Source of the DNA: Rhizocola hellebori
GTDB lineage: Bacteria > Actinomycetota > Actinomycetes > Mycobacteriales > Micromonosporaceae
Length of the DNA: 64,000 bases
Reading direction: 5' to 3'
NCBI RefSeq assembly: GCF_016862955.1
Contig: NZ_BONY01000040.1
Coordinates: 1 to 64,000, forward strand
In this document: piece by piece, positions 1 to 8,177 of the stretch
Position numbering within the stretch: position 1 is the stretch's first letter
Layout of the letters: each line of letters starts with the position of its first letter
Position numbers and translations under genes: made by a program
The notes under the pieces: generated by a model
Told to the model about the DNA's origin: nothing
What the model saw: only the letters and a program-made list of their open reading frames with translations
Database searches by the model: none

Positions 1-16
1 CTCCGTTTGGGTAAGG

Positions 17-45
17 CCTGCGGGCGGGCAACGCCCGCCCGCAGG
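17..45 (-). terminator. GC-rich hairpin after the bacteriocin gene
   Basis: A perfect 13-bp inverted repeat (arms 17-29 and 33-45) with a 3-nt centre lies 17 bp past the stop codon of the bacteriocin gene. There is no long T run, so it would be a weak or actinobacterial-type L-shaped terminator. The position fits the end of the minus-strand transcript. Confidence 0.7.
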
Positions 46-61
46 TGAGTGCAGACAACAC

Positions 62-373
62 CTAGTTGCAGGAGTCGACGCTCCAGTACGAGTGGTCGGT
101 GTGGTTCGGGTCGGCGCGCAGCGACGCGTAGGACCACACGCCCGCGGCCTTGCAGCCGGAGTTGTAGTACTCGCCATACCCGTTGATCACGCTGGAACGG
201 TGGCGCCTGCTGGGCTGCTGGAAGTTCGACCAGACCGTGCCGCCCTGGTTCTGCACACCGTAGTTCCATGTGCCGCCGCCGACGTTCACGACGGTGGCAA
301 GCGCGGGCACTGCCGCCGCCAGCACCATAGCCGCCGCGGCCAGACCGGTGGCGATCGCCTTCTTTGGACTCAT
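62..373 (-). CDS. Lactococcin 972 family bacteriocin precursor
   Basis: The protein is 103 aa. It has a Sec signal peptide (KK near the N-terminus, an Ala-rich core, and cleavage likely after PALA around residue 27) followed by a short mature domain. The mature part opens with VNVGGGTWNYGV, continues with SSVINGYG, and ends with a Tyr-Trp-rich segment, which is the pattern of the lactococcin 972 family. Family members are secreted and block septum formation by binding lipid II. I chose the ATG at 373 because an AGAGAGG site lies 8 nt upstream; a GTG at 382 overlaps that site. The usual DUF1430 membrane protein and ABC transporter of lactococcin 972 loci are not present next to it, as is common for actinobacterial homologues. 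Confidence 0.85.
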   Translation of the reverse strand: MSPKKAIATGLAAAAMVLAAAVPALATVVNVGGGTWNYGVQNQGGTVWSNFQQPSRRHRSSVINGYGEYYNSGCKAAGVWSYASLRADPNHTDHSYWSVDSCN

Positions 374-466
374 GCTCTGCACCTCTCTTTCATGGACAGG
401 TTTGAATTAGATGGCCTTTGTCAGGTCATCAGACGGAAGCCGTACGGCCACCATCACGTTCCGACC

Positions 467-673
467 TCAAGGGATGTCCTTCCTGTGGCGTCCCCAGCCG
501 AATCCATCGCCGAGGGGAACCTGCGAAGGAGCCGTGCCGACGTGGTCGTGACCGAAGCCGTCAACCCACTTAGCCGGCGTGGCGCGATCAGTGGTGATCG
601 CGACGGTCGCGGTGAGCAGTAGCGCGGAGACAATTAGCCCAAGAAAGCGACGAATAACGATAGATGCGCACAC
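467..673 (-). CDS. Small exported peptide of unknown function
   Basis: The protein is 68 aa and was not recognised. A short Arg-containing N-terminus is followed by a hydrophobic stretch (about residues 11-26, FLGLIVSALLLTATVAI) that looks like a signal peptide. A mature part of about 40 residues, rich in Gly, His and Asp, follows. The GTG start at 673 has GAAGG 9 nt upstream, which supports real translation. It lies 93 bp upstream of the bacteriocin gene on the same strand, so both may be co-transcribed. Whether it is a second peptide, an immunity factor or unrelated cannot be told. It has no cysteines in the mature part. Confidence 0.5.
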   Translation of the reverse strand: MCASIVIRRFLGLIVSALLLTATVAITTDRATPAKWVDGFGHDHVGTAPSQVPLGDGFGWGRHRKDIP

Positions 674-1054
674 GTCGATTCACCTTCGACTATCGGGTCA
701 TGATGGATGTTTGGTGGTTCATCGCGATGCCAAAAGCGTCGCTCGCGGACGGCTCGATTGTCACTAACTCCGAGGTGGCGTGACCCCGCCTGGCGGGGTC
801 ACGCCAGCGGCCGAACATGTTCCGGCACAAGGAGATCAGCAGGATTCGACCCAGCTGAGACTCGGGGTCTGCGGATCAGCGACAGTCACGGTAGGGTGGC
901 CGGGTCGACCGATGTGCGACTAGGGTTCCGCCGGCGATAGCCGGGACTGGTCCGAGCGTCGCGACTGCCGCAAGGCAGACACCTTGAAGGACAAAATCCT
1001 GGGGGGTTACGTCGGCACGCTTTGCCGTGCCCACGTCTACTCCGAGGTGTTGCC
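674..1054. other. Intergenic region without a supported gene
   Basis: Between the small peptide gene and the MFS gene I see no ORF with a ribosome binding site. The region must hold the two divergent promoters. The only marked structure is the long inverted repeat at 776-806. Confidence 0.6.
776..806. repeat. 31-bp near-perfect palindrome
   Basis: Two 15-nt arms (776-790 and 792-806, left arm TGGCGTGACCCCGCC) are perfectly complementary around one central base. It lies between divergently transcribed genes, so it is not an obvious terminator for either. A regulator site, a remnant mobile-element end or a terminator of an unseen transcript are all possible. Confidence 0.7.
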
Positions 1055-2227
1055 ATGCCTGCTGTGCTGTCCGTCCTGTTTGCCCGCCGCGCGTTTCCCG
1101 TCGCCTGTAGTTCGCTGATCGCCAGACTGCCCAAGGGCATCACGCCGCTGGGCGTGGTCACCGTGATTCACCAGACCACCGGCTCGTATGCCGTGGCTGG
1201 AGTGATCGCCGCCGCGAGCGCGTTCGGTGACGCTTTGTCCACTCCAGCTCAGGGCCGGCTGCTTGACCGGTATGGGCGCGGCCGGGTGCTGCTGCCCTCG
1301 GCCGTGCTTTACGCACTCGCGCTCAGCCTGCTGCCAATCTTGGCGATGCGCCACGCCCCGGCCGCCGCGCTGTTCGGTTGCGCCTTGCTCGGGGGCGCCG
1401 GATTCCCGCCCATCTCCGGAAGCATGAAGGCGCTGTGGCCGCGACTGGTCGAAAAGGACACCGCAATCGGCACGGCATATGCGGCGGAGTCCCTGATTCA
1501 GCAGCTCCTGCTGCTGATCGCGCCATTGTTGGCCACCGCGTTGATGGTATGGGTCGCCCCGGCCGCCGCGCTGTGGACCGCCGCCGCCGCAACGCTTTGC
1601 GGCACAACGTCATTCGTCTTCTTTGCCGCACGGATCAATGAAGGGCCAACGCCGCCAAAGCACCACGGCGGCAGCGCGCTGGGTGTCCCGGCGATCCGGG
1701 TGCTCCTAGCGGCCACGGTGGTCCAAGGTCTCATCTTCGGCGCGATGCCGGTGGTGTTGCCGGGGCTGGCCGCCCACGCCGATGCGCCCACCATCGGCGG
1801 GCTGCTGCTGGCCGCATGGATCAGCGGTGGCGTGATCGGCAGCTTCCGCCGAACCGATGCCGGCTTCCATCAGGCGTTGGCGCGGCTGTCGATCGCCTTG
1901 GCCTTGCCTGCGACAGTCGCGGCGGTCACGGATGGATCGCCTATCCCCATGGCGATGACGTTCGCTACGGCGGGCCTGTTTCTCACGCCCGTCGCGGCGG
2001 CCAGCTACGTCTTCGTCGACGAGACAGCCCCGCAGGCACACCGGACCGAGGCGTTCGCCTGGCTGTCCACCGCATTAGCCGTTGGCGGCTCGGCCGGTTC
2101 CGCGCTGGCCGGGATAGCCGTCGACCGGCTCGGCGCCGTCACGGCGGTCCTGTTGCCCATGCTGGCGGCCGGATCCGCAACGGCGATCGCCGCTCGCCTG
2201 CGCCCCGCTATGGGGAGCGCACGCTAG
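1055..2227 (+). CDS. Major facilitator superfamily transporter
   Basis: The protein is 390 aa of mostly hydrophobic helices (about 12 predicted by eye). Between helices 2 and 3 it has the MFS-type loop GRLLDRYGRGRVL, the counterpart of the conserved GxLaDrxGrrxxl motif. This points to a proton-coupled exporter in the plasma membrane; the substrate cannot be read from sequence. The ATG at 1055 has GAGGTG 5 nt upstream, so I prefer it to the TTG at 1022. The peptidyl-tRNA hydrolase gene follows after 11 bp and is probably co-transcribed. Confidence 0.85.
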   Translation: MPAVLSVLFARRAFPVACSSLIARLPKGITPLGVVTVIHQTTGSYAVAGVIAAASAFGDALSTPAQGRLLDRYGRGRVLLPSAVLYALALSLLPILAMRHAPAAALFGCALLGGAGFPPISGSMKALWPRLVEKDTAIGTAYAAESLIQQLLLLIAPLLATALMVWVAPAAALWTAAAATLCGTTSFVFFAARINEGPTPPKHHGGSALGVPAIRVLLAATVVQGLIFGAMPVVLPGLAAHADAPTIGGLLLAAWISGGVIGSFRRTDAGFHQALARLSIALALPATVAAVTDGSPIPMAMTFATAGLFLTPVAAASYVFVDETAPQAHRTEAFAWLSTALAVGGSAGSALAGIAVDRLGAVTAVLLPMLAAGSATAIAARLRPAMGSAR

Positions 2228-2238
2228 GCTGGCCCGAC

Positions 2239-2586
2239 GTGGGACACAAGCTGGTGATCGTCATGCGCGGCGACCTGGGTATGAGCAAGGGCAAGGTCGC
2301 CGCCCAGGCCGCACATGCCGCCGTGGAAGCCGTGCTGCGCCGCCTCGACCACCCAGATTTGCGAACATGGCTGGCGCAGGGCCAACCCAAGGTGGTGCTG
2401 CGGGTGGCCGACGAGGAAGCGTTGCAGCAGATCGTTTCGGCCGCTGCCTCGGCCGCGGTGCCGGTCGTGACGATTGCGGACGCGGGCCGTACCCAGCTGA
2501 GCGCCGGAACTACGACCTGTTGCGCGGTAGGCCCGGCGGTGAGCAGTGACATAGACCAGATCACGGGCAACCTGCCGCTGCTGTAA
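2239..2586 (+). CDS. pth2: Peptidyl-tRNA hydrolase, Pth2 (archaeal/eukaryotic) type
   Basis: The protein is 115 aa, the normal length for the PTH2 family. It carries the family signature RGDLGMSKGKVAAQAAHA (residues 10-27) with the conserved K-G-K-x-A-A-Q-x-x-H core. It ends in AVGPAVSSDIDQITGNLPLL, matching the GPxxxxxIDxxTGxLxLL C-terminus of the family. PTH2 enzymes cleave peptidyl-tRNA and release tRNA from drop-off products in the cytoplasm. Bacteria normally rely on the unrelated Pth; actinobacteria often have this second type as well. The GTG start at 2239 gives the expected N-terminus (MGHKLVIVM). Confidence 0.88.
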   Translation: MGHKLVIVMRGDLGMSKGKVAAQAAHAAVEAVLRRLDHPDLRTWLAQGQPKVVLRVADEEALQQIVSAAASAAVPVVTIADAGRTQLSAGTTTCCAVGPAVSSDIDQITGNLPLL

Positions 2587-2609
2587 GCAATGCCTGGTAC
2601 AAAGATGCG

Positions 2610-3761
2610 GTGGAGCAGCCTCAAATTCGCCGGCGGTTTGCCACCCCGGGCGTCGAGCCGGCATTGCCGACAGTGGCAGACGGCGTGGCCTATCTGGGCG
2701 ACGCGGACGGTCATCTCTGCGCCATCGACACGGCCGATGGCCGGATGCTTTGGCAGACCCGGCACCAACTGCGACACCAGGACGGCTCGGCGGCCCTGTC
2801 CTCGGTGGCGGCACTGCCTGCGGTGTCCGGCGATCTGGTGCTGGCCGAAGCCGGGGAACAGATCTTCGCGCACGATCGCGGCACCGGCCAGGTCCGGTGG
2901 TCGGTTCCGGAGATCAGCAGCCATCACGGGGTGGTCGTCGGCGATGCGGTTCTCATGCTGCACGGGCTGGAGTCGGCTGCGGCGTATGACCTGTCCACCG
3001 GCGGCAGGAGGTGGACCAGTTTGGAGACCACCGCCCAGCTCGAGCACCACTACGGCTTCGGTCTGCTGGCCACGTTTCCGTTGGTCGCCGGCGGCCGGAT
3101 GTTTCTGACCGAAGGGTTCGAAGGCAACCACACCCATGGCGGCCTGCACGCCTTCGATGTGGAAAGCGGCGCGGTGTTGTGGGGTTTTCACGACACGTTC
3201 GTTGAGTGCGAGCATCCTGACTGCGACGGAAATCAGCAGATGGTCGCCCCCAATCATCCGGTTTTCGCGCGGGGCCTGGTCTGGGTGATTCGCGACCGAT
3301 GGTGTGACGGCGACGGCACGGCAGCCCTGGAACTCATCGGCTTCGATCCGAAGACCGGCAAGGAACAGGTAATCGTGGCCGAGCCGGACGAGGGTGGGAT
3401 CGGGACGGTCTTCAGCGCGGCTCCGGTCTTCGGCGCCGACCTGATCTACTGCACCCGCGGCAATGCGTTGCACGCGCTGGATCCCGGCTCCGGGCAACTG
3501 CGGTGGAGTCGCGAACTTCCCGCATTGGTGGTGGCAACGCCGCTGCTGGCCGAGCAAACCCTGCACCTGGCCACCGAAGGCGGACAGGTGCACGCGATTG
3601 ACGCTGCCACCGGCGAAACCCGATGGAACCTGACGCTGGACGAGCCCACCAGCTGGTCAGCGGAATCCCCAGGAGAGTACGAGGAAGTAACCGCACCGCT
3701 CACCCTGGCCGACGGTGTGCTTTACGTAGCAACGGATAGCGCCATCCTTGCGCTGAGCTGA
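2610..3761 (+). CDS. PQQ-like beta-propeller repeat protein
   Basis: The protein is 383 aa and is built from propeller blades of the PQQ/WD type. Repeated signatures include GHLCAIDTADGRMLWQ (about residues 34-49), GGLHAFDVESGAVLW, NALHALDPGSGQLRW and GQVHAIDAATGETRW. No signal peptide is visible, so it is probably cytoplasmic, unless the start lies elsewhere. No catalytic residues can be assigned; such propellers can be scaffolds or bind quinone cofactors. The GTG start at 2610 lies 24 bp after the pth2 stop, without a clear ribosome binding site, so the exact start is uncertain. It ends 7 bp from the convergent next gene. Confidence 0.75.
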   Translation: MEQPQIRRRFATPGVEPALPTVADGVAYLGDADGHLCAIDTADGRMLWQTRHQLRHQDGSAALSSVAALPAVSGDLVLAEAGEQIFAHDRGTGQVRWSVPEISSHHGVVVGDAVLMLHGLESAAAYDLSTGGRRWTSLETTAQLEHHYGFGLLATFPLVAGGRMFLTEGFEGNHTHGGLHAFDVESGAVLWGFHDTFVECEHPDCDGNQQMVAPNHPVFARGLVWVIRDRWCDGDGTAALELIGFDPKTGKEQVIVAEPDEGGIGTVFSAAPVFGADLIYCTRGNALHALDPGSGQLRWSRELPALVVATPLLAEQTLHLATEGGQVHAIDAATGETRWNLTLDEPTSWSAESPGEYEEVTAPLTLADGVLYVATDSAILALS

Positions 3762-3768
3762 ACCGTGC

Positions 3769-4617
3769 CTATTGCATCGGGTTGTAGGGCGGGTAGCTCT
3801 CCTGGGCCCAGTTCTGGTAGTCGGGGGTGAGGCCGACGACCTTGATGTTTTTGGTGCCCACGGTACGAAACGGCTGCCCGCCGTTGTCGATGGTGACCGT
3901 GCCGGTTTTCCCTCCACTGGACCACTCGATATCCACGTACCACTGGCAATCGCAGTCATCGGCGACGCCGTAGATGTGCAGCACCTCAGGGTCGGAGTCG
4001 GAGATTTTGAACGGGAACGCCCGAGCCGGGGTACCGTCTCGGCCTGGCAGCGGTTTGGCCGCGGCGTCGGCATGGTCGAGTTTGATGCCGAAGAAGGCGG
4101 GGGCGATTCCGCCGCACTCGACGGCGCCGTTGCGGTAGGCCACGCCTTCGGCGGCGCGCCTTGACACCACGTGCACCTTCATCCCTTGCAAGACGGTGGC
4201 GACGCCGGAGGTACCTTGCAAAGTCACAATGACGTCGCTGAACACCGCGTCGGGGGCGTTGGCGAAAGCCGGGTCCCCGTCCTTGTTTTGGGCTGGCCGC
4301 ACGGCAGTCACCATCGAGGGTGGCACCACGTGAAAGCCCGTCGCACCGTTACACGTATCCTCGTTGATCTTCACCACTGTCGTGAATGGAGCAGCCGCGG
4401 TGCTTGTTGGCGTCGAAGTGGTGCCTGTTGGTTTGGTGGCGGCCGGCTCGTCGGATTGGAAAAGCTGGATCGTCGTCACCACCAGGCTGATCACCGCGAC
4501 GATGCCGCCAACGCTGGCCCACCAACCGGCGGAGTGCCACATTGTCTTGGCAGCGGCGGGCTTGCTTTCCGTGATCGGCTCGGCCGGCGCTGGGCTGGGC
4601 GCGGTGGGTTCGGTCAC
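3769..4617 (-). CDS. Single-pass membrane-anchored protein of unknown function
   Basis: The protein is 282 aa. A cytoplasmic Pro/Ala-rich head (residues 1-28) is followed by one transmembrane helix (about 32-53, WWASVGGIVAVISLVVTTI), then a Thr/Ser/Pro linker (about 58-77) and an extracytoplasmic domain of about 200 aa with several Cys, including CDCQW, likely forming disulfides. I do not recognise the domain. The GTG start is 3 nt after the stop of the upstream DUF4232-type gene, and its GGAGG site lies inside that gene's end, so the two are translationally coupled and probably act together on the cell surface. Confidence 0.72.
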   Translation of the reverse strand: MTEPTAPSPAPAEPITESKPAAAKTMWHSAGWWASVGGIVAVISLVVTTIQLFQSDEPAATKPTGTTSTPTSTAAAPFTTVVKINEDTCNGATGFHVVPPSMVTAVRPAQNKDGDPAFANAPDAVFSDVIVTLQGTSGVATVLQGMKVHVVSRRAAEGVAYRNGAVECGGIAPAFFGIKLDHADAAAKPLPGRDGTPARAFPFKISDSDPEVLHIYGVADDCDCQWYVDIEWSSGGKTGTVTIDNGGQPFRTVGTKNIKVVGLTPDYQNWAQESYPPYNPMQ

Positions 4618-4620
4618 CGG

Positions 4621-5238
4621 TCATCCTCCGTTGATGTATCCGCTGGCGTAGCTTCCCGGGTGGGTTGCGGCGTCCTGCCGCGGCACGGCTTCCCCGCTGC
4701 TCCAGGCGAGCGTCAGGTTTCCTGCTCCCCCCAGCCCCACCGTGATCATGGTTGGCACCCACTGTTCTGTCCCACTTGCTCCTCCTCCGCCAACGAGGTA
4801 GGTCAGGTCGATATGGGCGCGGCCGCCAGGGGACAGGGTCAGGTCGGCGGGGACAGCCTCATCGCTGGTACGCAATTGGAAAGCAGGCCCGAACATGCGA
4901 TGGTCCGGCCCGTTCAGGGTGACCGTCGGCAAGCCGGCGAGCAGGCATCCGTGGGCAGATTTGTTGGTCAGCAGCACCGCGACGGTGAACTGGCCCCCGT
5001 AGGGGCTCGTCGTGGTCCGCGGGCCATAGCTGAGAGCCAGCTCGTCGGTCCTGCACGCGGTGGCTGGCCCGGCGGCGGGCGGATCCGTTTCGGTCGCCGG
5101 CCTGCTCCTGACAAAGAACAACACGATGAGCTCAGCGATCGCCAGCGCCATGACGGCCAGCGACAGCGGCACCCGCACGCGTTTCCAGGTCAGCCGACGA
5201 GCGCCTGATCGGCCTGAAGGCTGGGGGTCTTCCAACAT
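4621..5238 (-). CDS. Membrane-anchored DUF4232-type protein
   Basis: The protein is 205 aa. A basic N-terminus (about residues 1-24) precedes one transmembrane helix (about 25-43). The external domain begins with ACRTDELALSYGP and contains FTVAVLLTNKSAHGCLLAG, which match the DUF4232 pattern from memory of the family. Two cysteines in these motifs probably form a disulfide. DUF4232 proteins are common actinobacterial exported proteins of unknown role. It is the first gene of a two-gene operon with the next anchored protein. The start ATG at 5238 faces a divergent lipoprotein gene, with the promoters in the 228-bp gap. Confidence 0.8.
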   Translation of the reverse strand: MLEDPQPSGRSGARRLTWKRVRVPLSLAVMALAIAELIVLFFVRSRPATETDPPAAGPATACRTDELALSYGPRTTTSPYGGQFTVAVLLTNKSAHGCLLAGLPTVTLNGPDHRMFGPAFQLRTSDEAVPADLTLSPGGRAHIDLTYLVGGGGASGTEQWVPTMITVGLGGAGNLTLAWSSGEAVPRQDAATHPGSYASGYINGG

Positions 5239-5466
5239 CAGCTACCTACCTCGCAGAGGCTATGCCGCAGTCAGGTACATATAGCCATAGATAGCCAAGT
5301 TGCATAACCGGCGAATCCGACAGCTTGCGAAACCGCCCGGCCACCCCAGAAAGGATGATCCGACTGCTACCAAAGCAACACGGCTCGAAGCCGACGCGAT
5401 GGCATGAAAGCGGGCTGTTAGCCTGGGTCGCCAACATGATCACCAACAGGACGCTTGAGGATCCCG

Positions 5467-6081
5467 ATGCGCCGCATTACCCTTCATCTTTCCCTGCTGG
5501 CACTGGCGTGCGCTGTCTCCCTGGCGGCGTGCGGCAACGACGGCGACGCCGGATCGACGGCCAACTCACCGGTCACCGGGCCGGGAAAGAACACCAGCGA
5601 CGAGCCCGAGCTGCCGACGCTGCCCGCGCCTCGTGGCCCGGCCCTGCGGGTCGACGCCAAGTACACCTATAAGGTCCAGGTCCTCGACGCAATGACGACC
5701 CTGTCCCTACCCGATAAGCCTCCGCTGGCCGGGACGACAGCGCTGGCCGTGCTGCTGCGCATCGAGGCCGATCCGGCCAACCGCCCGATCGTCGCGCCGG
5801 CGCAGGATCTCCAAATCAATTTTCCGAGCTGCATCAGCGACCAGAACCAGTACCTCGCTTGCCAGCTCGACGGTGGAACCAACTTCCTTACCGAGGACCA
5901 GATGCGCTTCGGTGCGGAAGCAGCCAAAGGCATCTCAGGCACTTTAGCGGCGAACACCGTGTACTACCGCTGGGCATGGCAGCTCATCTCCGAGAAGGCG
6001 GACCTGACCGGCGCTTCCCTGTGCCAGGTCGGTAGCAAGGACAACTGCGTCCCTATCGGCGCGATCCGGCAGGACAGCTGA
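5467..6081 (+). CDS. Putative lipoprotein of unknown function
   Basis: The protein is 204 aa with a lipoprotein signal peptide. A basic start (MRRITLH) and a hydrophobic core lead to the lipobox LAAC at about residues 18-21, after which a Gly/Ser/Asp-rich linker and a domain of about 150 aa follow. The C-terminal part has four Cys (SCIS, ACQL, LCQV, NCVP), suggesting two disulfides outside the membrane. I do not recognise the domain; the layout resembles the DUF4232-type neighbours. The ATG at 5467 is preferred because GAGG lies 6 nt upstream; an upstream TTG at 5455 overlaps it. Confidence 0.75.
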   Translation: MRRITLHLSLLALACAVSLAACGNDGDAGSTANSPVTGPGKNTSDEPELPTLPAPRGPALRVDAKYTYKVQVLDAMTTLSLPDKPPLAGTTALAVLLRIEADPANRPIVAPAQDLQINFPSCISDQNQYLACQLDGGTNFLTEDQMRFGAEAAKGISGTLAANTVYYRWAWQLISEKADLTGASLCQVGSKDNCVPIGAIRQDS

Positions 6082-6104
6082 GCCTGTATCCAAAGAGGAC
6101 CGTT

Positions 6105-6593
6105 TCACGCAGGGCCGGCGGTGTCCCTCCACGGCAGCGTGAGGCGCATGAGGACCTCGCCTTCGGGGTCGAGCTCGCCGGTCGGGGTGAACCCGAGCCG
6201 CTCATAGAACCCGGCCGGGCCGCCATCGCCGGGCACGTAGCTCGTGAGAAGCTCCTTCGCACCTTCGGGCTCTATGAGCCGGACGATCTGCTGCACGACG
6301 GCCAAGCCGTAGCCACGGCCCTGGTGCCTTTCGTCGATGAGCAGCTTCCACAGGAACCACGGCCCGTTGATGTGCGGTGGCTGGGGCACCACGTCCCAGC
6401 TCAGCATCACAAACCCGACCGGCTCGTCGCCCGCGTAGACGGCTCGATACCACGGATTACCGTGCGGGTTCTCGGCAGCTTCCCGTATCGAGTAGCGAAC
6501 CGTAGAGACAAACTGCTCCTGCCCAGGCGCGACCCGCAGGGCGAGGACCGCCTCGCGGTTCTCGTCGGTGATTTCGCGCAGGGTTATCGCCAC
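6105..6593 (-). CDS. GNAT family N-acetyltransferase
   Basis: The protein is 162 aa, a usual GNAT length. The acetyl-CoA pyrophosphate loop is visible as ERHQGRGYGLAVVQQ (about residues 90-104), and the C-terminal GPAGFYERLGF motif is typical. The N-terminus MAITLREITDENREAVLAL and the GNPWYRAVYAGDEPVGFVML strand resemble spermine/spermidine-type acetyltransferases (PaiA/BltD-like), but the substrate is inferred only weakly. It converges with the lipoprotein gene and is back-to-back with the kinase gene at 6673. Confidence 0.85.
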   Translation of the reverse strand: MAITLREITDENREAVLALRVAPGQEQFVSTVRYSIREAAENPHGNPWYRAVYAGDEPVGFVMLSWDVVPQPPHINGPWFLWKLLIDERHQGRGYGLAVVQQIVRLIEPEGAKELLTSYVPGDGGPAGFYERLGFTPTGELDPEGEVLMRLTLPWRDTAGPA

Positions 6594-6672
6594 GCGGCGA
6601 GCCTACCTGCGCGCCGCTGTCCTCACGCATTGATTTTTGGGGTACCAGACGAACCCGCTAACGTGACCCATC

Positions 6673-7557
6673 GTGACCTCCTCGACGACATTGTTGCGAG
6701 ATTGCCTGTACCGGGCCGGGATGCGCGACATCGTCCTGATCGAGCCCGCGACGGGTGGCCTCGCGGCAGTGGCGGGCACAGCCACCCGCCGGGACGAATC
6801 TTCCGTGTTCGCCAAGGCATTCGCCGAGCCCCCGGATGACGATGTCTTCGCCGCGGAGGCCGAAGGGCTTGCCGCGCTTAGTGAGCTCGGCGGCGTGGCG
6901 ACACCGGAGGTGATCCTGGCGAATAGGGAACTACTGGTGTTGGCGGTGCTGCGGCCCAGGCCGCGTAGCGAGATCTTCTGGGAGCAGCTGGCGCATACCC
7001 TCGCCCGGCTGCACCTGAGCACGACCCATCCCCGCTTTGGATGGCACCGCGACAACTGGCTGGGCCGCCGCCGGCAGGCCAACACCTGGGAGGACGACGG
7101 GTTCACCTTCTTCGCCCAGCACCGGCTGCTGCGATGGCTCGTCGAGCCGCGCGTCGAGGCGGTGCTCGACGCGGGAGACCGGGTGGCGCTGGAGCGGCTG
7201 TGCCACCGGCTGCCCGACCTGTTACCGGACCGGCCGGCGTGCCTGACCCACGGTGACCTGTGGGCACAGAACGTCCTGGCGACCCCGGACGGGCGGCCGG
7301 CCCTGATCGACCCGGCCGTGTCCTACATGTGGGCCGAGCTTGACCTCGCCCACCTGTGGTCCGCCTCGCCGCCGCCGGAGGCGCAACGGTTCTTCGACAC
7401 CTACGCGGAGTTGACTGCCCTCGATGGCGACTGGCGCGCCCGCATGCCGATTATCCAGCTGCGACAGCATCTCGCCGTGATCGCCCAGTTCGACGACGAT
7501 TGGGGCGCGGCCGACCGGATCCGTGCCGTCCTCGCCCCGTTCCGGACTCGTACCTGA
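6673..7557 (+). CDS. Fructosamine kinase-like phosphotransferase
   Basis: The protein is 294 aa, the normal length of the fructosamine-3-kinase family. The catalytic loop THGDLWAQNVL (about residues 194-204) and the Mg-binding region ALIDPAVSYMWAELDLAHLW (about 211-230) match that family closely (HGDLWxxN and IDPAxxYGxxExDLA). The family phosphorylates ketosamines on glycated amines or proteins to aid their repair, in the cytoplasm. Bacterial members may use other small substrates. The GTG start at 6673 lacks a strong ribosome binding site. The protein may be the repair partner of no visible neighbour; it seems to stand alone. Confidence 0.82.
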   Translation: MTSSTTLLRDCLYRAGMRDIVLIEPATGGLAAVAGTATRRDESSVFAKAFAEPPDDDVFAAEAEGLAALSELGGVATPEVILANRELLVLAVLRPRPRSEIFWEQLAHTLARLHLSTTHPRFGWHRDNWLGRRRQANTWEDDGFTFFAQHRLLRWLVEPRVEAVLDAGDRVALERLCHRLPDLLPDRPACLTHGDLWAQNVLATPDGRPALIDPAVSYMWAELDLAHLWSASPPPEAQRFFDTYAELTALDGDWRARMPIIQLRQHLAVIAQFDDDWGAADRIRAVLAPFRTRT

Positions 7558-7573
7558 CCACAGGGCCCGCCGG

Positions 7574-8134
7574 CTAAGCCGGGGGTGGGCCGCAAGGCTG
7601 GCGCAGCTGGGGTTGTGGCACGGTGGCGTGCCAGCCGTTGCTCGCCGTCACCCGGATGCTCCACGACGGGCTGCCGGACCCGGTGCCTTCAACGGAAAGA
7701 GTGGTCTCCAACCGGTTCTGGGCGCTTTCGGCATTTCCGAGGTCGCTCAGGAGGACAACCTTGACCGGGACGTCGGACGTGACGGTGACCGTCAGCTTCA
7801 GCCGGTTCGGTATGGCGCTGCTGAGGCACTCCAGGCTTTTGCTCGTGACAGAGAACTGCGGAATCCGGTCCGAGACAGTCTTTGCGGGTGTCGGGGCGGG
7901 CTTGGAAGCGGTGACCGTGGGCGCGTTGGGGCTCGGCGACGGTGTGGGCGACGGGGCGGCCGGGGTGGCCGACGCGGCGCTGCTCGGCGATGCCGTTGCG
8001 GTGGATGAGGGTGTTCCCAGCCCGGCCCGGACCCCTGCCACGCTCGGCGGTTGCAGCGCGTAGACAGCAGCCGCGGCCACGGCGATGACGGCCACGGCCA
8101 CGCCTGTCATCTTCAGAGCATCCTGCTTGATCAC
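7574..8134 (-). CDS. Exported or membrane-anchored protein with Pro/Ser linker
   Basis: The protein is 186 aa. One hydrophobic segment near the N-terminus (about residues 9-26) acts as signal or anchor. Next comes a low-complexity Ser/Pro/Ala/Thr linker (about 40-85), then a beta-rich domain of about 95 aa with two cysteines (LECLSS and RQPCGPPPA). I do not recognise the domain. The architecture, an anchor plus a wall-spanning linker plus a small domain, suggests a cell-surface protein. It is followed 44 bp upstream in sequence by an M15 peptidase gene on the same strand, which would be transcribed first. Confidence 0.68.
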   Translation of the reverse strand: MIKQDALKMTGVAVAVIAVAAAAVYALQPPSVAGVRAGLGTPSSTATASPSSAASATPAAPSPTPSPSPNAPTVTASKPAPTPAKTVSDRIPQFSVTSKSLECLSSAIPNRLKLTVTVTSDVPVKVVLLSDLGNAESAQNRLETTLSVEGTGSGSPSWSIRVTASNGWHATVPQPQLRQPCGPPPA

Positions 8135-8177
8135 CCGAGGATTATGGCCATACCTGTGCCTTAGCGGTGCCAGCCGT

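Noticed and set aside
2208-3593. A 461-aa minus-strand frame over pth2 and the propeller gene
   Set aside because: Both plus-strand genes are clear family members; the antisense frame has no recognisable domain.
7565-7590. Bidirectional terminator between the kinase and the anchored protein
   Set aside because: The inverted repeat is short and imperfect and overlaps coding sequence; not convincing.
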